A stretch of 64,000 nucleotides of DNA, from positions 1-64,000 of IMG/VR virus record IMGVR_UViG_3300044530_001128; one strand, written 5' to 3'. The notes under the pieces were generated by a model. That model did not search any database. It was not told the DNA's origin and saw only the letters and a list, made by a program, of their open reading frames with translations. The position numbers and the translations under genes are program-made. Within the stretch, counting starts at the first letter, position 1, and every line of letters starts with the position of its first letter. This stretch comes from a virus. Below are positions 46,441 to 53,635 of this stretch, one piece after another.

Positions 46441-46902
46441 ATGCACACCACTTTTGCCACTGAGGCTACCTCTGTCCGAGAGCTTGAACACCTGTTCGAA
46501 TTCGTGGACACCCGTCGCACGGATGCGCAGTACGTCTCGCTTATCCCGAGTCTCCTGACGGCCAATCTGCGGGCCGTCTACCCGTGGCTTCACAACGTGA
46601 ATATCCCGGCGAACATTCTGGACGATCCAGCGGCAGCGCTGGAGGTTGCCGAGCATATGGGCGTCGTGTCCATCTATCGGTTCCAGCAGAAGGACTACGA
46701 CGAAGACCCGGACCTCGTACACATGGGGGCGGTGTACTGCGCCCATATCGGGGGCTTCGAAGAGCATGAGGACGGCAACCGTCAGTGGATGCCTTCGGAT
46801 AGCCGGGCGCGGGCTATCGTTCTCGCCATCATCCAGCTATTGCGTGCCCTCGCGCGGGCCGCTTGCGGCATCCCTGCGGCCAATCCCGCACAACTGCACT
46901 AG
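46441..46902 (+). CDS. unrecognised protein
   Basis: 153 residues, 12 bases after the SWIM gene. Acidic; contains LIPSLLTANLRAVYPWLHNV and a C-terminal helix AIVLAIIQLLRALARAAC, moderately hydrophobic. No family recognised. Begins the region of short genes. Confidence 0.65.
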   Translation: MHTTFATEATSVRELEHLFEFVDTRRTDAQYVSLIPSLLTANLRAVYPWLHNVNIPANILDDPAAALEVAEHMGVVSIYRFQQKDYDEDPDLVHMGAVYCAHIGGFEEHEDGNRQWMPSDSRARAIVLAIIQLLRALARAACGIPAANPAQLH

Positions 46903-46942
46903 CCCCCTACCGGCCTGCTCGCCCGCGTCCCCGGAGCCCCCT

Positions 46943-47335
46943 ATGCCCTTAATTCGACGCTACGATGTAAACGTCCACAAAACCCTCAACCTACCCGCCA
47001 CCCTAGTCCCCATCTTCTCCGCTCTGCCCGATATCGGGGAAGTCGTGGGGCGCGTCCAGCTAGCGCGACAGTATATGTATCCGCTCGAAAGCAAGACGTT
47101 CCCCTACAGCATCGGGGTAGGCAAAAGCACCAGCACCTTTGAGTTATGGGCGAGGCCCACATGGAAGCGTCTGCCGTCCGACCCGGGTAACCGTGTCGTT
47201 GTAACGGCGCATATCGTCGGGTTCTGGAAGGACTACGACAGTAAATGGGAGGATCAACCGTTCATACGGTTGACAGACACCCTCGCCCGCAACCGCATCG
47301 AGTCCATAGAACGACTGTTGCATCGAGGTTGTTAG
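46943..47335 (+). CDS. unrecognised protein
   Basis: 130 residues from ATG 46943 with CCGGAG upstream. The frame is open earlier but overlaps the preceding gene. Basic and beta-rich (STFELWARPTWKRLPSDP, RVVVTAHIVGFWKDYD). Not recognised. Confidence 0.62.
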   Translation: MPLIRRYDVNVHKTLNLPATLVPIFSALPDIGEVVGRVQLARQYMYPLESKTFPYSIGVGKSTSTFELWARPTWKRLPSDPGNRVVVTAHIVGFWKDYDSKWEDQPFIRLTDTLARNRIESIERLLHRGC

Positions 47336-47383
47336 ATAGTAAACGGGTTTCGGCTCAAGGCTTCACCTAGTAGGAGAAATATC

Positions 47384-47623
47384 ATGTGGTTTGTACTTTG
47401 GACGTTGGCTCTGATTGTCATCCTGATCATGTCGTGGGTGTGCGGTCGCAAGGCCAGTAACCCTGACAGTATGCCGATGGCAGGCATGGGCCAAGTGTGC
47501 CTGTCCTTCTCGTGGAGTTCCTACGAGGCGTACTACCTCCTGTTCGTCCATGCATGGCTCGCGTGGGTGTACGCCGGGGCCATTGCCGTCGTGGTCCTCA
47601 TTCCGTGGGTAGGACTGATCTAG
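47384..47623 (+). CDS. small two-pass membrane protein
   Basis: 79 residues preceded by TAGGAGAA. Two hydrophobic stretches (FVLWTLALIVILIMSWVC; WLAWVYAGAIAVVVLIPW) with a short polar loop. Inner-membrane location predicted; function unknown, possibly acting on the host envelope. Confidence 0.65.
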   Translation: MWFVLWTLALIVILIMSWVCGRKASNPDSMPMAGMGQVCLSFSWSSYEAYYLLFVHAWLAWVYAGAIAVVVLIPWVGLI

Positions 47624-47627
47624 GCCG

Positions 47628-47645
47628 TTTGCATTCGATTGCAAA
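47628..47645. repeat. 18-bp palindrome copy 28
   Basis: TTTGCATTCGATTGCAAA, intergenic; its right arm may be the -35 of the next promoter. Confidence 0.87.
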
Positions 47646-47668
47646 CCGGCTGATTGCCGGGGTACCAT
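47639..47668 (+). promoter_or_regulatory. possible promoter from palindrome arm
   Basis: TTGCAA, 18-bp spacer, TACCAT; GGAG and ATG 47693 follow. Confidence 0.4.
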
Positions 47669-47692
47669 ACGCATACCAGCCACGGAGCGCAT

Positions 47693-47890
47693 ATGGATAC
47701 CGTCAAAGCATTAGGGGTAGCCCTACGGGTGATGCAGCAGCAGCATGACAAGCTCGTAGCATCCGAGGGCTACCTTACGAGCGGGGGCGCATGGCGACCG
47801 TTAGCAGGGAAGCCACGCCACAAGCAACTGGAGGACATTCATCGTGCAATTCCGGTCCTTAAGGAACTCCAACGTAGGGCTAGCGTTTAA
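47693..47890 (+). CDS. unrecognised small protein
   Basis: 65 residues from ATG 47693 (CGGAGC upstream). Helical, with HRAIPVLKELQRRAS at the C-terminus. Overlaps the next gene by 47 bases. Confidence 0.6.
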   Translation: MDTVKALGVALRVMQQQHDKLVASEGYLTSGGAWRPLAGKPRHKQLEDIHRAIPVLKELQRRASV

Positions 47891-48110
47891 TCGCGCCGAT
47901 CCCCACGTTGTTATTGTCGACAGCGCCCTGCGCCCAGACGTTGTCTGGGTGCATTTCCACGAGATCGAGTATCGCGCCTTGTCCATCTTGCTACATGATG
48001 GCAACGGCCGGGGCATCTTCGAAGGCCCCCGCCATGATGCCAGCGAATGGCTAAAGTCCAACGGCTACACCGTAGCCTTGAACGGAGGATGGATACGTGC
48101 AAGAGCGTGA
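47844..48110 (+). CDS. unrecognised small protein
   Basis: 88 residues from GTG 47844, supported by GGAGGA 9 bases upstream. Contains HVVIVDSALRPDVVWVHFHE. Its end overlaps the next GTG gene, which also has GGAGGA. Function unknown. Confidence 0.6.
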   Translation: MQFRSLRNSNVGLAFNRADPHVVIVDSALRPDVVWVHFHEIEYRALSILLHDGNGRGIFEGPRHDASEWLKSNGYTVALNGGWIRARA

Positions 48111-48600
48111 CGTAGTCGCGTACATTTCCGCTCTCCTGTTGCTGGACAACGCAATGGGGGAACACTTCAAACGTCCCGAGGAGGTAGCGTACATAGGGCG
48201 TTATCGCGGGGCGCAGGGGGTCGCCGTTGGGCATATCGTGATGAAGCATGCCCACGGTCGAAAAGCCCAGCACCGGCTAACCCGCATGGCCGTTGACCTC
48301 ATGCACCGAGTGAAGGCTATTCCCGAGGCGCAGGAGTATTCGACGGGCGACCGTTGGATGGGCATCGTGCACTTTCTCACCGTGCTGGAGCATGACAAGT
48401 ACCGCGTCAACGTGGACAGCCCACCGCTGTTGGCACTGCAGGACTACATTCGCGCCGCGCAGGCGATGATGCGCGACAGCGTCACGAAGAAGATCAACCC
48501 GGAGCATGTTCCGGTGTGCGGCCTGTCCATGTCCTACCTCCGATACTACCATTCGGAGAAATGTTTTCGGGCTATTGACACGGAGGCTTTAGCCCCTTAA
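48097..48600 (+). CDS. unrecognised protein
   Basis: 167 residues from GTG 48097 with GGAGGA upstream. Helical; MKHAHGRKAQHRLTRMAVDL and a VNVDSPPLLALQDYIRAAQA stretch. The last codons contain the TTGACA -35 of the promoter for the structured RNA downstream. Confidence 0.65.
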   Translation: MQERDVVAYISALLLLDNAMGEHFKRPEEVAYIGRYRGAQGVAVGHIVMKHAHGRKAQHRLTRMAVDLMHRVKAIPEAQEYSTGDRWMGIVHFLTVLEHDKYRVNVDSPPLLALQDYIRAAQAMMRDSVTKKINPEHVPVCGLSMSYLRYYHSEKCFRAIDTEALAP

Positions 48601-48603
48601 TAT
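48575..48603 (+). promoter_or_regulatory. strong promoter of structured RNA
   Basis: Consensus TTGACA, 17-bp spacer, TAATAT. Predicted start near 48610. Confidence 0.7.
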
Positions 48604-48609
48604 CATCAA

Positions 48610-48762
48610 TTCGATTTCGGGATCACGCTTGGTTGCTCCGGCAGTGATCCCGGCCGGGAGGGGAGCGCACTCCGATGGATGCTGGTCCTGACTTGTAAGC
48701 ATTGATCCTCCCGGCGACCTTGAAAGCCCCGCATCATTAGCTTGGTGCGGGGCTTTCTTTAT
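48610..48762 (+). ncRNA. candidate structured small RNA with its own promoter and terminator
   Basis: About 150 nt with no ORF. Helix 1: CGGGATCAC (48618) with GTGATCCCG (48644). Helix 2: GCCGGGAGG (48653) with CCTCCCGGC (48707), enclosing GGAG-CGCA-CTCC and an ATGCT/AGCAT arm, so a multibranch element. A 15-bp terminator stem closes the unit. The nine-base perfect helices and the clean promoter-terminator pair support a real RNA. Not a standard tRNA: no T-loop GTTCRA and no 7-base anticodon loop. No known family recognised. Confidence 0.68.
48722..48761 (+). terminator. intrinsic terminator of the structured RNA
   Basis: GAAAGCCCCGC pairs with GCGGGGCTTTC, extended inward by four more pairs; TTTAT follows. 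Confidence 0.9.
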
Positions 48763-48796
48763 GCAATTATTAGCACAGCGTTAGCGGGGTAACTGC

Positions 48797-48988
48797 ATGA
48801 TCTACTTTGTAGTAGCGTTCTTCTTGGTTATGCTATGGACTACCTTCAAGGCGGGGCTACAAGCCGCGTTGCTGTTGATATTCGGCGTAGGAATGATATA
48901 CTTGGCTATCACCATCAGGTATCCTCATGCCTTCGGTAAGGACCTACGTGGAGCAGTGTCATCTGTCAGCTATTCCTATAAAGCCTGA
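48797..48988 (+). CDS. small membrane protein
   Basis: 63 residues, two adjoining hydrophobic segments (MIYFVVAFFLVMLWTTF; LLLIFGVGMIYLAITI). Overlaps the prim-pol-like gene by 62 bases in another frame. Function unknown. Confidence 0.55.
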   Translation: MIYFVVAFFLVMLWTTFKAGLQAALLLIFGVGMIYLAITIRYPHAFGKDLRGAVSSVSYSYKA

Positions 48989-49448
48989 TGGACTGCCGCC
49001 ACCTAATTGGTATAAGTTCACCCGCCATAAGCCGGGCTCGCAGGATATTGCGCATTGGGAACGAGTATATCCCGGGGCTGGCGTTGCTATCGTTACCGGA
49101 CGAGTATCCGGGTTAGTCGCTCTTCTAGTGGACGGCTGGAAGTTTGGCGTGCAGTTCGACCGCTTATTGCGCGTGATGAACAACATGCACAATCCGTTCT
49201 ATTTCACCCCCACCATCGAGACACCCCACGGTTGGACTATCTTGTTCAAGCATCCGGGGCACGAAGTCCCCAAACTCCTCTACCGGGGAGGAGCTATGAC
49301 CTTGCTCGGGGACGGTCATTACGTGGTTGCACCGTCAAGTAATCCTGCCCATACTGTAGCGTATCGGTGGATGCATGGGCGCACGGTGGAAAGCACTATT
49401 CCCCAAGCTATCCCCGATTGGATCATCGATCACTTTCCGGGGTACTGA
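48927..49448 (+). CDS. minimal prim-pol-like protein with degenerate active site
   Basis: 173 residues resembling the bifunctional DNA primase/polymerase (prim-pol) domain alone: WERVYPGAGVAIVTGRVSGL, then ALLVDGW where the catalytic DxD would be expected, TPTIETPHGWTILFKHPGH, and LLGDGHYVVAPSSNP. In active members the first motif is usually (L)DVD and the second ends GGxHxYF; here one Asp is replaced and the His is displaced. It may be an inactive or DNA-binding relic. Family membership is a pattern judgement. Confidence 0.62.
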   Translation: MPSVRTYVEQCHLSAIPIKPDGLPPPNWYKFTRHKPGSQDIAHWERVYPGAGVAIVTGRVSGLVALLVDGWKFGVQFDRLLRVMNNMHNPFYFTPTIETPHGWTILFKHPGHEVPKLLYRGGAMTLLGDGHYVVAPSSNPAHTVAYRWMHGRTVESTIPQAIPDWIIDHFPGY

Positions 49449-49449
49449 C

Positions 49450-49722
49450 ATGGATATCAGGCAGCGTTATTTGTTCTCTGGCCGTTTCGGCAATACCAAC
49501 AACTCCACCATGCTGGACTATCAGGTAGTGGTGGACACCGACGATCAGGCTGGCAAGGACATTGCCGAAGCCAAGGCAAAGGCTCTGTTCGACGCGAACC
49601 CGGCTGGTTTCGTCCTCCTCACGCAGGAGCAGATCGAGAGGCGGGAAATCCCGACCGGCAAGTCGCCGAGCGAATGCTTCCTCTTCGGTGGCGTGCATTT
49701 TTCGGCCGCCGTGTTCGACTGA
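49450..49722 (+). CDS. unrecognised small protein
   Basis: 90 residues from ATG 49450. Begins MDIRQRYLFSGRFGNTNNST; contains DYQVVVDTDDQAGKDIAEAK. Followed by a terminator-like hairpin. Not recognised. Confidence 0.62.
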   Translation: MDIRQRYLFSGRFGNTNNSTMLDYQVVVDTDDQAGKDIAEAKAKALFDANPAGFVLLTQEQIERREIPTGKSPSECFLFGGVHFSAAVFD

Positions 49723-49727
49723 CGAGT

Positions 49728-49768
49728 AAGCGCGGCTTTCCTTTGCGAGGGAGCCGCGCTTAACTTTG
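49728..49768 (+). terminator. terminator-like hairpin
   Basis: AAGCGCGGCT pairs with AGCCGCGCTT; AACTTT follows and runs into palindrome 49765. Confidence 0.65.
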
Positions 49769-49782
49769 CACTCGATTGCAAA
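49765..49782. repeat. 18-bp palindrome copy 29
   Basis: TTTGCACTCGATTGCAAA, intergenic, 12 bases before the ATG at 49795. Confidence 0.87.
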
Positions 49783-49794
49783 CCGGGGACCCCG

Positions 49795-50187
49795 ATGCGG
49801 GACATTGTACTCATTTATGCGGGCTCTTTGTGCGGCCACGCGCTTACCACGGTAGCTACGCCCGAAGAGGCTGGCCGGGTATTCGTGCTAGGCCCCGAGC
49901 CGCTCGACATGATCGTCATTGACGAGGTCGGGGACACCCGGGATATCGTTGAGGTTCTCAACCGTCTCCCCAAGGTTCCTGAATTGTCCCGCATGCCCGA
50001 GATCGATGATTACCCGGCATGCATCGAGGACCCCGACCAGCACGAGCGCATCGCGGCTAAGAAGGAGCGAATGCACCATGACGCTCGACCTTACCACCAC
50101 AGTCTTCGTATTCGCGGGCATGGCGGCATTAGTGCTGTACGTTTCCGCAACTCTCAAATCTCACAGAAGAGACGTAAAGGGCGTTAA
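49795..50187 (+). CDS. unrecognised protein
   Basis: 130 residues. The first ~85 are alpha/beta and acidic (RDIVLIYAGSLCGHALTTVA, PLDMIVIDEVGDTRDIVEVL); the last ~35 overlap the next gene in another frame and are basic. The upstream spacer CCGGGGACCCCG can form a tiny hairpin before the ATG. Function unknown. Confidence 0.6.
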   Translation: MRDIVLIYAGSLCGHALTTVATPEEAGRVFVLGPEPLDMIVIDEVGDTRDIVEVLNRLPKVPELSRMPEIDDYPACIEDPDQHERIAAKKERMHHDARPYHHSLRIRGHGGISAVRFRNSQISQKRRKGR

Positions 50188-50527
50188 GGACGACGTAGAC
50201 GAACTGTCGCACAATTATCTGATGATGGTGCATACAGTCAACGACATTGCCAACAGGAGGACAAGGAATGCGCAACGCACGGAAGAGACGGGTGGCACGA
50301 GCCCAGCGCAAGGTGAGGGCTTCGGCAGCGAGTACCGCGAAACAAGCGCGGATCGCAGAGCGCGTCAAGCGCGCGAACGGCGCAAGAAAAAGCGCGATCA
50401 AGAAGTCGCCAGCGATCCGCAAGCCCCGAGCCAAGAAGGTCGAGGTACAGTAAAGGTAAAGCGTTACCGGCGCGCTATGCGTGTAGTAACGACCAAAACC
50501 AATAGGAGGGTGCCCGATGTCCCTTGA
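50078..50527 (+). CDS. single-pass membrane protein with charged tail
   Basis: 149 residues from ATG 50078 with AAGGAGCG upstream. One N-terminal hydrophobic segment (VFVFAGMAALVLYVSATL) then a coiled-coil-like polar region (VKGVKDDVDELSHNYLMMVH). The second half is highly charged because it overlaps the basic ORF at 50268; the true C-terminus may therefore be under dual constraint. Function unknown. Confidence 0.5.
   Translation: MTLDLTTTVFVFAGMAALVLYVSATLKSHRRDVKGVKDDVDELSHNYLMMVHTVNDIANRRTRNAQRTEETGGTSPAQGEGFGSEYRETSADRRARQARERRKKKRDQEVASDPQAPSQEGRGTVKVKRYRRAMRVVTTKTNRRVPDVP
50268..50453 (+). CDS. small highly basic protein nested out of frame
   Basis: 61 residues, about 40% Lys/Arg plus Ala (RKRRVARAQRKVRASAASTA, KSAIKKSPAIRKPRAKK), like short histone H1/protamine-type DNA-binding proteins. 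AGGAGGACAAGGA directly upstream of ATG 50268 is a very good ribosome-binding site, which supports translation despite lying wholly inside the 50078 frame. Confidence 0.5.
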   Translation: MRNARKRRVARAQRKVRASAASTAKQARIAERVKRANGARKSAIKKSPAIRKPRAKKVEVQ

Positions 50528-50750
50528 GGATATTGACTACGGTGGTATCGACATCACTGTCCCGCCTCGGGCACCCTACCACATGGTTGAGCGAGAGGAC
50601 GGTCGCGTTCTCTTGCTTGACCGCAACAACAACAATTGCGTGAATGGACGCAAGGGCGGGGACCAAAGCTTCCCCGACAAGGACCTCTGTCTCCGCTGGT
50701 GCGAGATACGTCGTCTCAAAGTCGAGACACGGTCGGTTTACTCCGACTAG
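50517..50750 (+). CDS. unrecognised small protein
   Basis: 77 residues preceded by AGGAGGG. Contains PYHMVEREDGRVLLLDRNNN and CLRWCEIRRLKV. Not recognised. Confidence 0.62.
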   Translation: MSLEDIDYGGIDITVPPRAPYHMVEREDGRVLLLDRNNNNCVNGRKGGDQSFPDKDLCLRWCEIRRLKVETRSVYSD

Positions 50751-50754
50751 ACAA

Positions 50755-50772
50755 TCTGCATACGATTGCAAA
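50755..50772. repeat. 18-bp palindrome copy 30
   Basis: TCTGCATACGATTGCAAA, intergenic upstream of the lipoprotein gene. Confidence 0.83.
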
Positions 50773-50802
50773 TCGAAACTCTAGCCATTCGGGAGCATCC
50801 CT

Positions 50803-51048
50803 ATGAGACGCCTTGTTATGCTTGCCATCGCCGCCACCCTTGGGGCCTGCGCTGCACCCCAGCAGTATTTCACCAAGCCCGGCTTCGATGAGGCTGCGTT
50901 CCAGCGCGACAAGTACGAGTGCAACAAGGACGGTTTCGCCGCTGGCGGGGCGGTCACCATGTACGGGGTGACCCAGCGCACCTTCAATCGGGAGCTTGCC
51001 CTGCAGTGCATGGGCTCGAAGGGCTACAGTCTGGTTACCCGGCCGTGA
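50803..51048 (+). CDS. small lipoprotein
   Basis: 81 residues with an N-terminal signal and lipobox (MLAIAATLGACAAP; Cys about residue 16), predicting a lipid-anchored envelope protein. The mature part has two more Cys (YECNKDGFAAGG, LQCMGSKGY) and resembles small glycine-zipper-like lipoproteins. It may alter the host surface, for example against superinfection; that is inference. CGGGAGC precedes the ATG. Confidence 0.68.
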   Translation: MRRLVMLAIAATLGACAAPQQYFTKPGFDEAAFQRDKYECNKDGFAAGGAVTMYGVTQRTFNRELALQCMGSKGYSLVTRP

Positions 51049-51242
51049 CCGACCCGGAAATCACCATCGAGTACGAGGCCACCCATCTGCGCGACCGTCG
51101 CTACAGTGTCGCGCCCAAGGGTAAGCTCGGCACCATGGGGTGGACGCCGAAGCCGTGGACGGCTGTATTCGTCACGGCCAGCAGCCCGGTAGACGCACTC
51201 AAGCGCGCCGCCAAAGTCAGGGCGAATACCGGGAGGGACTGA
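51045..51242 (+). CDS. unrecognised small protein
   Basis: 65 residues from GTG 51045, overlapping the lipoprotein stop (GTGA). Basic; VTDPEITIEYEATHLRDRRY at the N-terminus. Function unknown. Confidence 0.5.
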   Translation: MTDPEITIEYEATHLRDRRYSVAPKGKLGTMGWTPKPWTAVFVTASSPVDALKRAAKVRANTGRD

Positions 51243-51243
51243 C

Positions 51244-51462
51244 ATGGCTCTGGCTGTCCCTGTCCCGCTATATCGGGAATTGTTTCGTCGGACGTACGAG
51301 TACCACTTCCCCCTCTCCGACGAAACAATTGTTGACATAGTAAAGACAAAACCGATTTCCCTCCAAGGGGAGGAGGAGGTCCAACAGTATATCCTTAATG
51401 AAATGGTCACCCGGGCCAAGATGTTCGGCCGTGGCGTGTACGCAGGGCGTGGCCTGTTGTAA
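51244..51462 (+). CDS. unrecognised small protein
   Basis: 72 residues, starting one base after the previous stop and ending by TAATG overlap with the next. Helical; PLYRELFRRTYEYHFPLSDE. Not recognised. Confidence 0.58.
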   Translation: MALAVPVPLYRELFRRTYEYHFPLSDETIVDIVKTKPISLQGEEEVQQYILNEMVTRAKMFGRGVYAGRGLL

Positions 51463-51626
51463 TGGGGAAGGTCCCTCCGCTAAAGAAGTACGTGGCCTTG
51501 TACGGAGAGCTTGAAATCAAGGTCGAGGCCACGTCTAAGGAGAATGCCCGGGTGAAAGCGGGCATACGGTGGCAGAAGCCCGAACGGTCTTGGCCGAAGA
51601 TCGAGATAATCGAATTGCCCCACTGA
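51462..51626 (+). CDS. very small basic protein
   Basis: 54 residues, MGKVPPLKKYVALYGELEIK onward, ending IIELPH. The start overlaps the previous stop (TAATG), consistent with coupling in this operon. Contains alternating charged helices. Its 3' part holds the -35 of the next promoter. Not recognised. Confidence 0.55.
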   Translation: MGKVPPLKKYVALYGELEIKVEATSKENARVKAGIRWQKPERSWPKIEIIELPH

Positions 51627-51680
51627 TCGTTTTGCAATACATTGCAAATCGCCGGGCCAGCAAACCCCCGGGTAGGAGCA
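51615..51680 (+). promoter_or_regulatory. promoter with 5' hairpin leader
   Basis: TTGCCC, 17-bp spacer, TACATT (51638-51643, inside palindrome copy 31), then after 8 nt a CCGGG/CCCGG hairpin with a CCAGCA-containing loop, then TAGGAGCAA. Confidence 0.6.
51631..51648. repeat. 18-bp palindrome copy 31 overlapping a -10
   Basis: TTTGCAATACATTGCAAA; the usual CG centre is changed so that TACATT serves as -10. Confidence 0.78.
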
Positions 51681-51684
51681 ATCA

Positions 51685-51936
51685 ATGACCAAGCATATCA
51701 TCCGTGAGGGCCTCGCCCTCGTGACCAAAGCGGGCGCGCATGTGTGCGTCGGTGACGAGGTCACCGACTTCCGGGGCGAAAAGGCCGTGGTGCGGGACGC
51801 CACCGCGCCGAAGTCCCCCGCATCCACGGGACGCGTGTACGTCACGGTGCCCGGGGTTACGTCGCAGCAGGGGTACTTCCCCAGCGTGTACGGCCTCATG
51901 TGGGTCAACGGCCCGCGCGCGAAGAGGGCCAAGTAA
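51685..51936 (+). CDS. unrecognised small beta-rich protein
   Basis: 83 residues after a TAGGAGCAA leader. VTKAGAHVCVGDEVTDFRGE and TGRVYVTVPG suggest an SH3-like barrel. Ends with TAATG overlap. Function unknown. Confidence 0.65.
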   Translation: MTKHIIREGLALVTKAGAHVCVGDEVTDFRGEKAVVRDATAPKSPASTGRVYVTVPGVTSQQGYFPSVYGLMWVNGPRAKRAK

Positions 51937-52331
51937 TGGCTACCGTATCGCACCAGATCGCTGTCGCCGCCGTCGCGCTTCGCTCCTGTCAGCAGCGCGA
52001 TATCGCCAACCCCGAATGGGAGGACCGTTGGGACGAACGACTGACGGCCATCGCCAAGAACGCGCTCCCCCGCGGCTCGGGCTTTGACTCGGGCACGAAG
52101 ATCGTGGCGGAGAAATGCACCGAAGAGAAACTGGTGCTGACCACGGCCTTTCATCACATGGATACGAACGGGTTCTACGATGGCTGGACCGAACACACGG
52201 TGACGGTGACGCCGTCCTTCATCGGGGGCTTCAACATCAAGGTGTCGGGCCGGGACCGGAACAACATCAAGGACTACATCGCGGAGACGCTGCGTCATGC
52301 GCTTGACCAGCCCTACGAGTGGCCCGTCTGA
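51936..52331 (+). CDS. unrecognised protein
   Basis: 131 residues from ATG 51936 (TAATG). HQIAVAAVALRSCQQRDIAN at the N-terminus, then beta-rich (KLVLTTAFHHMDTNGFYDGW). Ends by TGATG overlap. Not recognised. Confidence 0.65.
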   Translation: MATVSHQIAVAAVALRSCQQRDIANPEWEDRWDERLTAIAKNALPRGSGFDSGTKIVAEKCTEEKLVLTTAFHHMDTNGFYDGWTEHTVTVTPSFIGGFNIKVSGRDRNNIKDYIAETLRHALDQPYEWPV

Positions 52332-52564
52332 TGGCCGCTAACAGCTACGACGACATCCGTGTCCGCGACCGGGTGACGTACAGAACTCCGCATGGGCAGA
52401 CCAACACCGGTACTGCCATGATGTACGGCACCCACGGATGGGTGTTGGATCGGGGCAACGGCCAGCCGGTTGTTGTCAGCGAGGAGAACTTCATCAGCAT
52501 GCGCCGCGCTCGCGCTCGCAAGAAGGACAACATCGGACAGTTCCTCTTCGGTAAGCCGAAGTAA
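52331..52564 (+). CDS. unrecognised small beta-rich protein
   Basis: 77 residues from ATG 52331 (TGATG). DIRVRDRVTYRTPHGQTNTG and GWVLDRGNGQPVVVSEENFI suggest a small beta barrel, similar in style to the protein at 51685. Followed by a terminator. Function unknown. Confidence 0.62.
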   Translation: MAANSYDDIRVRDRVTYRTPHGQTNTGTAMMYGTHGWVLDRGNGQPVVVSEENFISMRRARARKKDNIGQFLFGKPK

Positions 52565-52575
52565 GTAAACCACCT

Positions 52576-52611
52576 ATTGCCCGGGGCAGTCGTCCCGGGC
52601 AATATGCTTTT
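52576..52611 (+). terminator. intrinsic terminator overlapping a promoter
   Basis: ATTGCCCGGG pairs with CCCGGGCAAT, followed by ATGCTTTT. Confidence 0.8.
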
Positions 52612-52640
52612 GCCGGTCCAGCAACCGGTGTAACGGAGCA
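52601..52640 (+). promoter_or_regulatory. possible -10 with 5' hairpin leader
   Basis: AATATG or TATGCT at the terminator 3' side, then CCGGT-CCAGCA-ACCGG and CGGAGCAA. Confidence 0.45.
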
Positions 52641-52643
52641 AAC

Positions 52644-53057
52644 ATGCAAGTCCTGAAACAAGCGACGAGGTGGGCGGTCGCACGCCTGCACAAGAGCCAG
52701 CAAGAGCAGTTCTACACCGGCCGGGCCGGGGAGAATTGGCTGTCCCCTTCGCGAGGCGATGCGTTCGTCTACACGTTGGAGGGTGCGGGCAACAAGGTAA
52801 TCGCCTTTACGGCGATGTACCCGGAGGAGACTTTCATCGCTCTGCCGCTGCCGCCGGTAGTGTCGCTGGCGTTCGACCAGCGCGAGTTGCGGATCATCCA
52901 GTCTGCGCTGCGCGCCGTCGCCCCCACTGGTGGCGGGTCGGCACCCCACTCGCTTGAGCGCGCGATTGCGGATGCAACTCAGGTGTCAGCCGACGATAAT
53001 CTCGTTGCGACGTACTGCAATACGGTCGTTGACGAATACAAGGAGAGCCTGACATGA
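52644..53057 (+). CDS. unrecognised protein
   Basis: 137 residues after a hairpin/GGAGCAA leader. QEQFYTGRAGENWLSPSRGD and VSLAFDQRELRIIQSALRAV visible. First of a run of short genes joined by 4- to 11-base overlaps. Not recognised. Confidence 0.65.
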   Translation: MQVLKQATRWAVARLHKSQQEQFYTGRAGENWLSPSRGDAFVYTLEGAGNKVIAFTAMYPEETFIALPLPPVVSLAFDQRELRIIQSALRAVAPTGGGSAPHSLERAIADATQVSADDNLVATYCNTVVDEYKESLT

Positions 53058-53269
53058 CGATCATCACCGGAGAAGAGAACACCCGGATTGTCCAGATGAT
53101 GGCCGCACGCGGTGCCATCAAGCTGGAGGCCCTCGGCATGAAGCGCCGGGGCAAGTCGGCTACTTCCCTCTGGAAGAAGCACCTCGGGGTCACGGGCAAC
53201 CGCGACGCCGTGTTGAAGGAACTCGACGCGCGCATCGAAGCGGCGAAGGAGGCACGCAATGCCCGCTGA
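53054..53269 (+). CDS. unrecognised small basic protein
   Basis: 71 residues, ATGA overlap. Basic and helical (KLEALGMKRRGKSATSLWKK, RIEAAKEARNAR). Not recognised. Confidence 0.62.
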   Translation: MTIITGEENTRIVQMMAARGAIKLEALGMKRRGKSATSLWKKHLGVTGNRDAVLKELDARIEAAKEARNAR

Positions 53270-53633
53270 TCCGAAAGTCGTACTCAACATGTACGGCGTC
53301 TCCCGCGAAGCCCTCAAGACGGCCGTCGAGGAGAACCTCGAAGCCATGATCTCCCGGGAGCCAGCCAAGATGCTGGCTCTCTCCATGCTCTCCGACGCGC
53401 AGGAGTTAATGCAGCAGCAGATGGTGCCGGGGGACCACATCGACAAGGCCCGGCAGATGATCAACCGGGCCAAGTACGTCCTCGACACCCACACGATGGA
53501 GAAGCACAACCCCGCCCACTCGCTCTTGAAGCAGTTGGTCGAAGCGCTTCCCGATCCTGACGGCCAGAGCGCGCTGTACCGCTCCCTCTGGGAGTCGGTG
53601 CAAGACTACAAAGCCACCCACATCGAGGAGTAG
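53259..53633 (+). CDS. unrecognised helical protein
   Basis: 124 residues; overlaps the previous gene by 11 bases. Almost wholly helical (LALSMLSDAQELMQQQMVPG, HIDKARQMINRAKYVLD). Not recognised. Confidence 0.65.
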   Translation: MPADPKVVLNMYGVSREALKTAVEENLEAMISREPAKMLALSMLSDAQELMQQQMVPGDHIDKARQMINRAKYVLDTHTMEKHNPAHSLLKQLVEALPDPDGQSALYRSLWESVQDYKATHIEE

Positions 53634-53635
53634 CA

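Noticed and set aside
48653-48715. tRNA-like acceptor stem GCCGGGA/TCCCGGC
   Set aside because: No D-arm of usual size, no 7-base anticodon loop and no GTTCRA T-loop, so reported as an unknown structured RNA instead.
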